This document shows, in pieces, positions 1 to 6,318 of a stretch of 8,310 nt of DNA. Under the pieces are notes generated by a model. It was given only the letters and a program-made list of their open reading frames with translations, made no database searches and was not told the origin of the DNA. The stretch's first letter is position 1; every line of letters starts with the position of its first letter. The DNA comes from Porphyrobacter sp. (lineage in GTDB: Bacteria; Pseudomonadota; Alphaproteobacteria; Sphingomonadales; Sphingomonadaceae): NCBI GenBank assembly GCA_018991295.1, contig JAGKSZ010000251.1, forward strand, positions 1-8,310. Direction: 5' to 3'. The position numbers and the translations under genes are program-made.

Positions 1-1547
1 AGCGCCCCGAGCGTCGCCGGGCAGACCTGATTGTTGGTCGCCAGCTGCGAGAACCCGCCCGACTTTTCTTCCCACGAATAGCGCGCACCCACCGTCAGTT
101 CGAGACCGTCGGTAAGTTCGAGCGAGTTGTGGGTGAAGATCGCGTAGCTCTTGGCATCCTGCTGGAAGCGGTTGGTGGTGCGGGTGCCGGCCGGGCTGCG
201 GCCGGTAACCGCGGTCAGCGGCTGCGCCCCGAAGGCCCCGCCGGTCGGCACGAACAGAAGCGCGCCGACATTGCGATCATAGTCCGCCCCGAGCGAGAAC
301 GCGGTGCTCTGGTCGATCTGTTCGTCGGAATAGAAGCCGCCGACCATGTAGTTGAGCTTGCCTTCCATCGCCTCGCCCTGAAGCCGCAGTTCGGCGGTCC
401 AGGTTGCAATGTCGACGTTCAGCGCATCGACGTTGAAGATGTCGGCTCCGGTGAAATCGGAATCGTAGTTCTCGAAGCTCTTGTACTTGCGATAGGAGCC
501 GATGAAGATCAGGTCGGCATTTTCGGAAACGGGGAATTCCAGTTCGCCGGTGATGCCATAGTTGTCGATATCGGCACGCGGGGCAAAGTTGGCCGAGACC
601 ACCCGGTTGTCCAGCGCCCGTTCAAAGGCCTTGTTGTCGCGTTCGCGGGTGCTGACGAAGGGCTGGCCGTTGCCGCCATTGGCGCCAAGGCCGACTGCCG
701 CATAGGCCCCGCCGGTGACCAGCGGCGATTGATACAGTTCGATCGCGCCGCAGCAGCTCGACTGGCTCTTGGAGTAATCGGCAATGATGCGTCCGCGCAC
801 GCCGCTTTCGGTATCCCAGCCGATCTGGCCGCGCACCAGCCACTGATCGACCGTGTTGGTCTCACCCACCTTGGCCCCGGTGCGGTTGACGACATCAAGG
901 AAGCCGTCGCGCTCGCGCCAGGCACCGGTAAGGCGCAGCGCGACCGTGTCCTTGACCACCGGCACGTTGATCGCGCCCTGCAGGCTCTTTTCATCGAAAT
1001 TGCCGTATTCGGCGTTCACGAAGCCGCTGAACTCGGTCACGTCGGGGCGGACATTGGTGATGTTGAGCGCGCCTGCCGAAGTGTTGCGGCCGAACAGCGT
1101 GCCCTGCGGGCCGCGCAGCACTTCGACGCGTTCCACATCGACAAATTCGGACAGCGCCACGCCGGGGCGCGATTGATAGGCCCCGTCGATGAAGATCCCG
1201 ACCGCGCTTTCAAAGCCGATGTTGTTCGAAGTCGTCCCCACGCCGCGAACGCGCAGCACCACCGAACCGGAGGCAAGCTGCGCCTGCGAGCTGGTGAAGG
1301 AGGGCGCCAGCGCTGCGACCTGCTGGATGTTGACCACACGCTGCGCTTCAAGCTGCTGCGGCGAAATCGCGGTCACCGCAAGGGGAATGTCCTGCACGTC
1401 CTGCGCCCGGCGGGTCGCAGTCACGATGATGACATTGTCATTACGCGGAGCATTTGCCCCGTCGTCCTGATCCTGAGCGAATGCGGGGGTGGTCAGAGCA
1501 CTGCATGCCATCAGGCCACAGGCAAAGGTAGCGAACTTGCGCGTCAT
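1..1547 (-). CDS. TonB-dependent outer-membrane receptor, partial (C-terminal part outside window)
   Basis: This is the N-terminal 515 codons of an outer-membrane receptor that imports a ligand using TonB-ExbBD energy. The frame is open from ATG at 1547 to the left edge. Residues 1-24 form a Sec signal peptide ending AFA before Q25. A TonB box lies at about 38-47 (NVIIVTATRR). The plug domain follows, with IFIDG at 118-122 and the very typical RGPQGTLFGRN at 145-155. Beta-barrel sequence with alternating aromatic/polar stretches then continues to the edge. The start is supported by a GAGAGAGGG ribosome-binding site 6 nt upstream. A vicinal cysteine pair (C265-C266, in SSCCGAIE) sits in the early barrel region. 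The substrate cannot be read from sequence; sphingomonads carry many such receptors for siderophores, sugars and aromatic compounds. The truncation is only the window edge. The family call is very secure. Confidence 0.96.
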   Translation of the reverse strand, partial: MTRKFATFACGLMACSALTTPAFAQDQDDGANAPRNDNVIIVTATRRAQDVQDIPLAVTAISPQQLEAQRVVNIQQVAALAPSFTSSQAQLASGSVVLRVRGVGTTSNNIGFESAVGIFIDGAYQSRPGVALSEFVDVERVEVLRGPQGTLFGRNTSAGALNITNVRPDVTEFSGFVNAEYGNFDEKSLQGAINVPVVKDTVALRLTGAWRERDGFLDVVNRTGAKVGETNTVDQWLVRGQIGWDTESGVRGRIIADYSKSQSSCCGAIELYQSPLVTGGAYAAVGLGANGGNGQPFVSTRERDNKAFERALDNRVVSANFAPRADIDNYGITGELEFPVSENADLIFIGSYRKYKSFENYDSDFTGADIFNVDALNVDIATWTAELRLQGEAMEGKLNYMVGGFYSDEQIDQSTAFSLGADYDRNVGALLFVPTGGAFGAQPLTAVTGRSPAGTRTTNRFQQDAKSYAIFTHNSLELTDGLELTVGARYSWEEKSGGFSQLATNNQVCPATLGA

Positions 1548-1553
1548 GGGTTT

Positions 1554-1562
1554 CCCTCTCTC
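1554..1562 (-). promoter_or_regulatory. Ribosome-binding site of the left TonB receptor
   Basis: Read on the minus strand this is GAGAGAGGG, followed by 6 nt (AAACCC) and the ATG at 1547. It fixes the start of the receptor gene. The same nine bases at the same spacing precede the monooxygenase start at 3913. Confidence 0.75.
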
Positions 1563-1743
1563 CACATACCAGCCGGTCTTTGCGCCGGGCTTGGGTTAGC
1601 GGGGCGAAACCTATCAGTGTCGCGCAGCCTAACAAGAGTAACAGCGAAGTAATGCCGGACAGTAGCAAAAATGCCACATTCCCTGTTGTTGCGAAGCAAG
1701 CGTTCGGATTGCGCGAGGTGCGGGCAAGATTGTTGCGGCCGGC

Positions 1744-3783
1744 TCAGAAGCCGTAGCGTAACCCCAGCCACAAGGTGCGCGGCACGCCGAGGTCGATCGA
1801 GCCACCCTGGTTGCGGGTGATGATCGCCGCGTCTGTCAGGTTCTCGCCGCGCAGCACCAGCGCCAGCTGGCCGCGCAGGGGTACGGCAAGGAAGGCATCG
1901 AAGGTGGTGGCCGGCGCGAGTCGGTCGCTCTGGCGATCATCCTCGAACTGGGCGGACACGTGGCGCAGCGTCCCTGCCAGCCGCCAGCCGGGGGCAGGCT
2001 CCCAGCCCAGCGTCACGGTGGCGGCAAATTCGGGGGTTTGCGCCGGGCGCAGGCCATCAAGGTCGGCAGAAGGCCCTGCGCCCCGCACTTGCGCATCGGT
2101 CCACGCCAGCGCGCTTTCAAGGCTCACCTGCCCCACCTTCGCCGCCACGCTTGCCTCGATGCCGCGTGCCTTGATGGCCGGCAGGTTCGCCCGGCGGCGC
2201 AGATTGGGGGCGATGGTGACATTGGCGATGGCGTTCTCCACCTCGTTATCAAAGGCGGTCACGGCGATCACGACTTCGTTGACCGGCTGCCAGTCGAAGC
2301 CGATCTCGAAACCCCGCAGGCGTTCATTGACAAGGTCGGGATTGGCCTCGGTGGTGACGGGGAAGACCACGAAGGGCCGGTAGAGTTCATTGAGGGTCGG
2401 CAGGCGCAGGCCGGTGTAGGCCGCTGCACGCAGATCGAGCCGGCGGGTGGCGTAGAACAACGCCCCTGCACGCCAGTTCACCGACCAGTCCGAACGATCC
2501 GGGGCGATAAGCGTGCTGACCGGCAGGCCATTGGCCCCGACTGCGCGGTAGAAGCCGCCGGTAATGCTTGAGTGATCGGCCCTGAGCCCGCCATTCAGGG
2601 TCAGCGGGCCGATCTGCCAGTCATCCTCAAGGAAAATGCCGAGATTGCTGGTCACCCCCCCGGCGCGGCGCCGTTCGGTAATCGCACCGCTGACAGCATT
2701 GAGCGCCTCTTCCTGAAGCGCGCCATCGGCACGGCGGTAATCGGCGCCGATGCGAATATCGTGCCCTTCCAGCAGCGGCGGGCGCAGTTCGAACTTGCCG
2801 CCGATCCCGGTGGAGGGCGTGCGCCGCTGATCGAGCGTCGGGGTGAAACGGGTCGAGGAGATGACGATGTTCGAAAAATCGCGCGCCTGCACATAGGCCA
2901 GCGCATCGAACTGCCAATCGCCCCGCCCGACAAGGCGGATGCTCGCCTCCTCGCCTGCGCTGGTGGAATCGGCCCCGGCAAAGCGCAGCGTGCGCGCATC
3001 GCGGAACACCGCCACGCGGGCCTGCACTTCGACGCTATCGGTCAGCGGGGCAAGCGTGCGCAGGGCCGCGTTCCAGCTGTCGAAGGCGGCGCGGGCGGTG
3101 GCAGGAACGCGCTGATCGGCGGGGGGCGTGAAGAACCCCTGCCCGCGATCCCAGCGCCCACTGGCCACCGCAAACCCCCGCCCGAGGCTTTGCGTGAGAA
3201 CGCCTGAAAGCTCGCTCTCGCCCCGGTCATTGATCGCCGCATTGCCCATGAAGGGGTGGACGGCGCCCGGCTCTGCGCTTTCCAGTTCGATCGTGCCCGC
3301 CAGTGCGCCCGCGCCAAACGGCCCCGATCCGCCGCCGCGTGTCACCCGGATTGCGCCAAGCGTTTCAGGCGCAATGGCCGACAGCGGGATGTAGCCGAAG
3401 AACGGGTCGGCGAGCGGCACGCCGTCCAGCAGCACCAGCGCGCGGCTGGTGGCATTGCCGCCCAGTGCCCGCAGCGTCACGCCTTGCGCACTGGGGTTTG
3501 CCGAGCGGCTGTCTGAACGGCGGAACTGCTGGAACCCCGCCACGCCCCGCAGCACATCCTCGATCCGGCCCGATGGGCTGGCGACAATCACATCGCGTTC
3601 AAGCGTGGTGGTGGCGTAGATGCCGGTCGACAGCGCCGGATCGAGGCCCCGGCCGGTGACGATAATCTCCTCGGGGATCTCCTCGGCCAGCTCATCCTCG
3701 GTGATTTCTGCCTCCTGCGCGGCCAGCGGCGCGGTGACGGGAAGCAGCAGGGCGCAGGCGAGCAGGCGGGCACGAAGGGTCAT
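1744..3783 (-). CDS. TonB-dependent outer-membrane receptor, complete (679 aa)
   Basis: This is a complete TonB-dependent receptor for energised uptake across the outer membrane. The chosen ATG at 3783 follows AAGGCGG by 6 nt and opens directly into a signal peptide (MTLRARLLACALLLP, cleavage after LAA at residue 22). An ATG 24 bases upstream is in frame but has no good ribosome site and would only put eight residues ahead of the signal. An acidic linker (about 23-39) leads to the TonB box EIIVTG at 39-44. The plug holds TSRALVLLDGVPLADP (112-127) and VTRGGGSGPFGAGALAG (147-163). The barrel ends RYGF, with the C-terminal Phe typical of proteins recognised by the Bam machinery. The plug differs clearly from the neighbouring receptor (no RGPQGTLFGRN), so this is not a recent duplicate. 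It resembles the BtuB/CirA-like plug style, but the substrate is unknown. Confidence 0.96.
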   Translation of the reverse strand: MTLRARLLACALLLPVTAPLAAQEAEITEDELAEEIPEEIIVTGRGLDPALSTGIYATTTLERDVIVASPSGRIEDVLRGVAGFQQFRRSDSRSANPSAQGVTLRALGGNATSRALVLLDGVPLADPFFGYIPLSAIAPETLGAIRVTRGGGSGPFGAGALAGTIELESAEPGAVHPFMGNAAINDRGESELSGVLTQSLGRGFAVASGRWDRGQGFFTPPADQRVPATARAAFDSWNAALRTLAPLTDSVEVQARVAVFRDARTLRFAGADSTSAGEEASIRLVGRGDWQFDALAYVQARDFSNIVISSTRFTPTLDQRRTPSTGIGGKFELRPPLLEGHDIRIGADYRRADGALQEEALNAVSGAITERRRAGGVTSNLGIFLEDDWQIGPLTLNGGLRADHSSITGGFYRAVGANGLPVSTLIAPDRSDWSVNWRAGALFYATRRLDLRAAAYTGLRLPTLNELYRPFVVFPVTTEANPDLVNERLRGFEIGFDWQPVNEVVIAVTAFDNEVENAIANVTIAPNLRRRANLPAIKARGIEASVAAKVGQVSLESALAWTDAQVRGAGPSADLDGLRPAQTPEFAATVTLGWEPAPGWRLAGTLRHVSAQFEDDRQSDRLAPATTFDAFLAVPLRGQLALVLRGENLTDAAIITRNQGGSIDLGVPRTLWLGLRYGF

Positions 3784-3789
3784 GGCGCG

Positions 3790-3796
3790 CCGCCTT
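3790..3796 (-). promoter_or_regulatory. Ribosome-binding site deciding the start of the second TonB receptor
   Basis: On the minus strand this reads AAGGCGG, 6 nt before the ATG at 3783. The upstream in-frame ATG at 3807 has no comparable purine-rich site, so the start at 3783 is preferred. Confidence 0.65.
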
Positions 3797-3857
3797 AAAG
3801 CGTGCATCCCGGCCCGTCACCACAAAGTCAGTTGCAATTTGCCATTCGAGACTCGCT

Positions 3858-3867
3858 TTTGCGCAAA
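3858..3867. promoter_or_regulatory. Candidate operator palindrome TTTGCGCAAA
   Basis: This is a perfect 10-bp inverted repeat. Partial symmetry extends outwards: flanking GC and GC pair again after one mismatch. It lies near the middle of the divergent region, 46 bp before the monooxygenase ATG and 75 bp before the receptor ATG. The position suits a regulator acting on both genes. No regulator gene is in the window, and a 10-bp palindrome can arise by chance. Confidence 0.3.
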
Positions 3868-3897
3868 GGCTGTGGTTACATCGGTGTCAACAAGGGA

Positions 3898-3906
3898 GAG
3901 AGAGGG
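3898..3906 (+). promoter_or_regulatory. Ribosome-binding site deciding the monooxygenase start
   Basis: GAGAGAGGG lies within a longer purine run (3894-3906), 6 nt before ATG 3913. It favours this start over an in-frame ATG at 3802, which would add 37 residues absent from the family and would overlap the start of the divergent receptor gene region. Confidence 0.75.
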
Positions 3907-3912
3907 CCCGCC

Positions 3913-5421
3913 ATGCTCGCAACACCGCCAGATTTCGACGTGCTGATCGTCGGTGCCGGGATCTCCGGCATCGGCATGGCCGCACACATGGGGATGAAAG
4001 CCCCGCACCATTCCTATTGCATTGTCGAAAGGCGCGACAATCTGGGCGGAACATGGGACCTTTTCCGCTATCCCGGCATCCGCTCGGACAGCGATATGCA
4101 CACGCTGGGCTTCGATTTCGAACCCTGGCGCCACGAAAAGAGCATCGCCGATGCGCCCGCGATCCTCGAATATCTCGACCGGATCGTGGATGAACGCGGC
4201 ATCCGCCAGCACATCCGCTTCGGCCACAAGGTCATCAGCGCCGATTTCCACCACGATGATGCGCGCTGGCACGTCGAGATGGAGAAGGCCGACGGCAGCC
4301 GTACGCACATGACCGCGAACTTCATCTACCTTGGCGCAGGCTATTACGATTACGACGAGCCCTATGATCCGGGCTTCGATTTCGGGGAGTTCGAAGGTCA
4401 GGTTCTCCACCCGCAGTTCTGGCCCGAAAACCTCGATTACAAGGGCAAGAACATCGTCGTGATCGGATCGGGGGCGACTGCTGTTACCATCGTCCCCTCA
4501 ATGGCGCGCGAGGCAGGCCATGTGACCATGCTCCAGCGCACCCCGACCTGGATGTTCACCCGGCCTGCCAAGGATGCGATCGCCAATTTCCTGCGCAAGG
4601 TGCTGCCCGAAAAGCTGGCCTACCGGCTGACCCGCTTCAAGAACATCAAGATGCAGGATTTCAGCTTCAAGCTGGCGCGCGACAATCCGCAGAAGGTGAA
4701 GGACGCGCTCTACAAGAAGATCGAGGAATCGCTCGGCCCGGATTACGACAAGTCCGCCTTCACCCCGCCCTACAATCCGTGGGAACAGCGGTTGTGCCTG
4801 GTGCCTGACGAGGACCTGTTCAAGGCGATGAAGGCCGGCAAGGCCGATGTCGTGACCGGTCATATCGCCAAGTTCGAAAAGGGCGGTGTGCGCCTGACCG
4901 ATGGCACCTTCCTTCCCGCCGATATCGTGGTGACCGCCACCGGCCTCAAGCTGGCGGTGGCAGGCAAGATCGACGTGCGCGTTGATGGCGAGCCGGTGAA
5001 GTTCAACGAGCGGTTCTATTACAAGGGCTGCATGTTCTCGAACCTGCCCAACCTTGCGGTGGTGTTCGGATATTTGAACGCCAGCTGGACCCTGCGCGCC
5101 GATATCAATTCGGACTACGTGTGCCGGGTGCTTGAACACATGCGCAAGACCGGCACCACCATCGCCACCCCGGTGCTGACCGCGCAAGGCGAGGCCGCGA
5201 TCACGGAAGATGACGTGTTCGATTTCTCCTCCGGCTATATCCAGCGCGGCAAGCACATCATGCCGAGGAATTCGGTGAGCTACCCATGGCGGCTCAATCA
5301 GGAATATGTGGTCGACAGGAAGCGGATGAAGGATGATCCGCTGACTGACGGCATCCTGACCTTCACCCGTGCAGGCGCCAATGCGCAGGCAGCCGATCAG
5401 CAGCTGGAAGCCGCGGAATAA
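3913..5421 (+). CDS. EthA-like FAD/NADPH flavin monooxygenase (type I Baeyer-Villiger type)
   Basis: This is a soluble flavoprotein monooxygenase of 502 aa, predicted to use FAD, NADPH and O2 to insert oxygen into ketones (ester formation) or to oxidise sulfur groups. Visible motifs in order: FAD Rossmann fingerprint GAGISG (14-19); GGTWDLFRYPGIRSD (45-59), which matches the family pattern [AG]GxWxxxx[FY]P[GM]xxxD; the Baeyer-Villiger fingerprint FEGQVLHPQFWP (160-171), an exact fit to FxGxxxHxxxWP; NADPH Rossmann GSGATA (185-190); NPWEQRLCLVP (288-298); and the late ATG motif (342-344). Many of these stretches closely recall Mycobacterium tuberculosis EthA (about 489 aa), and the length agrees. 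There is no signal peptide or membrane segment. It is divergent from a TonB receptor rather than from an EthR-type TetR repressor as in mycobacteria. The family call is firm; the natural substrate is unknown. Confidence 0.95.
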   Translation: MLATPPDFDVLIVGAGISGIGMAAHMGMKAPHHSYCIVERRDNLGGTWDLFRYPGIRSDSDMHTLGFDFEPWRHEKSIADAPAILEYLDRIVDERGIRQHIRFGHKVISADFHHDDARWHVEMEKADGSRTHMTANFIYLGAGYYDYDEPYDPGFDFGEFEGQVLHPQFWPENLDYKGKNIVVIGSGATAVTIVPSMAREAGHVTMLQRTPTWMFTRPAKDAIANFLRKVLPEKLAYRLTRFKNIKMQDFSFKLARDNPQKVKDALYKKIEESLGPDYDKSAFTPPYNPWEQRLCLVPDEDLFKAMKAGKADVVTGHIAKFEKGGVRLTDGTFLPADIVVTATGLKLAVAGKIDVRVDGEPVKFNERFYYKGCMFSNLPNLAVVFGYLNASWTLRADINSDYVCRVLEHMRKTGTTIATPVLTAQGEAAITEDDVFDFSSGYIQRGKHIMPRNSVSYPWRLNQEYVVDRKRMKDDPLTDGILTFTRAGANAQAADQQLEAAE

Positions 5422-5426
5422 GGGCA

Positions 5427-5463
5427 AAGGCGGGCGGTAATCTCTTCCGATTGCGCCCGCCTT
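5427..5463 (+). terminator. Intergenic hairpin after the monooxygenase gene (terminator-like, no U-tract)
   Basis: A perfect 10-bp stem pairs AAGGCGGGCG (5427-5436) with CGCCCGCCTT (5454-5463). After a small bulge an inner 4-bp stem pairs AATC (5439-5442) with GATT (5449-5452) around a TCTTCC loop. It begins 6 nt after the monooxygenase stop and ends 17 nt before the next ATG. Only TT follows the stem, so it lacks a classical intrinsic-terminator tail. It may end or attenuate transcription, or protect the 3' end of the upstream mRNA. Confidence 0.55.
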
Positions 5464-5480
5464 CGCCTAACCACACTGGC

Positions 5481-6242
5481 ATGACCTCTCCCGAAAAGAT
5501 CTGGACCGCCGGGCTCATCGTCATCGGTGACGAAATCCTCTCCGGCCGCACGCAGGACAAGAACATCGCACAGGTCGCCACCTGGCTTCAGGTGCAGGGC
5601 ATCCGCCTTGCCGAAGTGCGGGTGGTGCCCGATGTAGAGGCGCGCATAATCGAGGCCGTCAATGCCCTGAGCGCGGCCTATGATTACCTTTTTACCACCG
5701 GCGGCATCGGGCCGACGCATGATGATATCACCGTCGATGCGGTGGCAGCAGCACTGGGCGTGCCGGTGGTGATCCACCCCGAAGCGCGCGCGATCCTTGA
5801 ACGCTATTACGAAACCCGCGGCGGCCTTAACGAAGGGCGGCTGCGTATGGCGCGCGTGCCTGAAGGCGCGCAGCTGATCCCCAACCGCATGTCGGGCGCC
5901 CCCGGCATCCGGCGCGGCAATATCTTCCTGATGGCAGGCGTGCCGCACATCACCGCAGGCATGCTCGATGCGCTGACCGGCCAGCTGGAAGGCGGTGCGC
6001 CGCTTCTGTCCGAAACGCTTGGCGGGTGGATCGCGGAAAGCGAGGTGGCTGATTTGCTGCGCCGCACCGAAGCCGCTTTCGAAACCTGCCAGATCGGCTC
6101 CTACCCCTTCTTCCGCGAAGGCCGGGTGGGGGCGAATTTCGTCGTGCGCTCTGTCAGCGCCGATGATCTTGCGGCCTGCTGCAACACGCTGATCGCCGGG
6201 CTGGAAGCTGAAGGCCACACCATCACCCGCGGCGGGATCTGA
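5481..6242 (+). CDS. CinA-type molybdopterin-binding domain protein (single domain, COG1058-like)
   Basis: This is a cytoplasmic protein of 253 aa made of the MoCF_biosynth/MoaB-Mog-like domain found at the N terminus of competence/damage-inducible protein CinA. GDEILSGRTQDKN lies at 16-28 and TTGGIGPTHDDIT at 72-84; these are the two hallmark glycine/aspartate-rich loops. Full CinA proteins (about 400 aa) carry a second C-terminal nicotinamide-nucleotide amidase (PncC) domain, which is absent here. Stand-alone versions are common in alphaproteobacteria. Members of COG1058 have been linked to pyridine-nucleotide pyrophosphatase activity, so nucleotide repair or salvage is as likely as any role in molybdenum cofactor handling. 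ATG 5481 is preferred over an in-frame TTG at 5451, which lies inside the hairpin stem. The ribosome site is weak. The gene follows the monooxygenase on the same strand with a 59-bp gap. Confidence 0.9.
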   Translation: MTSPEKIWTAGLIVIGDEILSGRTQDKNIAQVATWLQVQGIRLAEVRVVPDVEARIIEAVNALSAAYDYLFTTGGIGPTHDDITVDAVAAALGVPVVIHPEARAILERYYETRGGLNEGRLRMARVPEGAQLIPNRMSGAPGIRRGNIFLMAGVPHITAGMLDALTGQLEGGAPLLSETLGGWIAESEVADLLRRTEAAFETCQIGSYPFFREGRVGANFVVRSVSADDLAACCNTLIAGLEAEGHTITRGGI

Positions 6243-6295
6243 CCGCTCGCACCCCGCCGGGAACCCGCCAAGAGACATCATCACTTCGTCTTAAC

Positions 6296-6315
6296 CCTTG
6301 GGTGCTATCCCAAGG
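6296..6315 (+). promoter_or_regulatory. Hairpin covering the ribosome-binding site of the deacetylase gene
   Basis: A perfect 7-bp stem pairs CCTTGGG (6296-6302) with CCCAAGG (6309-6315) around the 6-nt loop TGCTAT. The right arm contains most of AAGGA (6312-6316), the only Shine-Dalgarno-like sequence before the ATG at 6319. When folded, the stem would hide the ribosome site. Spacing from AAGGA to ATG is only 2 nt, which is short. Confidence 0.4.
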
Positions 6316-6318
6316 ACC

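Larger units (their letters stand above)
3784..3912. promoter_or_regulatory. Divergent intergenic region, receptor versus monooxygenase
   Basis: These 129 bp separate two genes that diverge, so they must hold the promoters for both, unless either one starts inside its neighbour. The stretch is richer in A and T around 3826-3882 than the flanking genes. It contains a perfect 10-bp palindrome, TTTGCGCAAA (3858-3867), and a shorter TTGCAA (3832-3837). No -35/-10 pair with good spacing could be assigned on either strand, so individual promoters are not called. Confidence 0.6.

Noticed and set aside
129..1652. 507-codon open frame on the plus strand
   Set aside because: It is antisense to the left TonB receptor, whose frame shows a signal peptide, TonB box and plug motifs. 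The plus-strand product has no recognisable domain and reflects GC-rich codon bias.
1629..1679. 16-residue cysteine-rich mini-frame (ATG at 1679, minus strand)
   Set aside because: The purine run before it ends only 1 nt from the ATG, which does not suit a ribosome site, and nothing else supports translation.
1548..1743. Search for a terminator or promoter between the two receptor genes
   Set aside because: A T5 run (minus strand, 1667-1671) has no stem before it, and no -35/-10 pair with acceptable spacing was found. TTACT repeats near 1640-1653 are too short to support an operator call.
1960..3207. Two consecutive plus-strand open frames of just over 200 codons each
   Set aside because: Both lie antisense to the second TonB receptor and have Arg/Gly/Ala-rich products with no domain.
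3913..5421. Monooxygenase as an ethA/ethR-type drug-activation locus
   Set aside because: No TetR regulator is present; the divergent gene is a TonB receptor. The enzyme family is supported, but not that regulatory system.
4498..5427. 309-codon open frame on the minus strand
   Set aside because: Antisense to the monooxygenase; His/Gly-rich product without motifs, typical of a shadow frame.
6230..6259. GC-rich inverted repeat CGGCGGG/CCCGCCG straddling the stop of the CinA-type gene
   Set aside because: Only 7 bp with a 16-nt loop and no T-tract. Such pairs are expected by chance in GC-rich sequence, so no terminator is called.
5397..6284. 295-codon open frame on the minus strand
   Set aside because: Antisense to the CinA-type gene, with low-complexity composition and no family resemblance.
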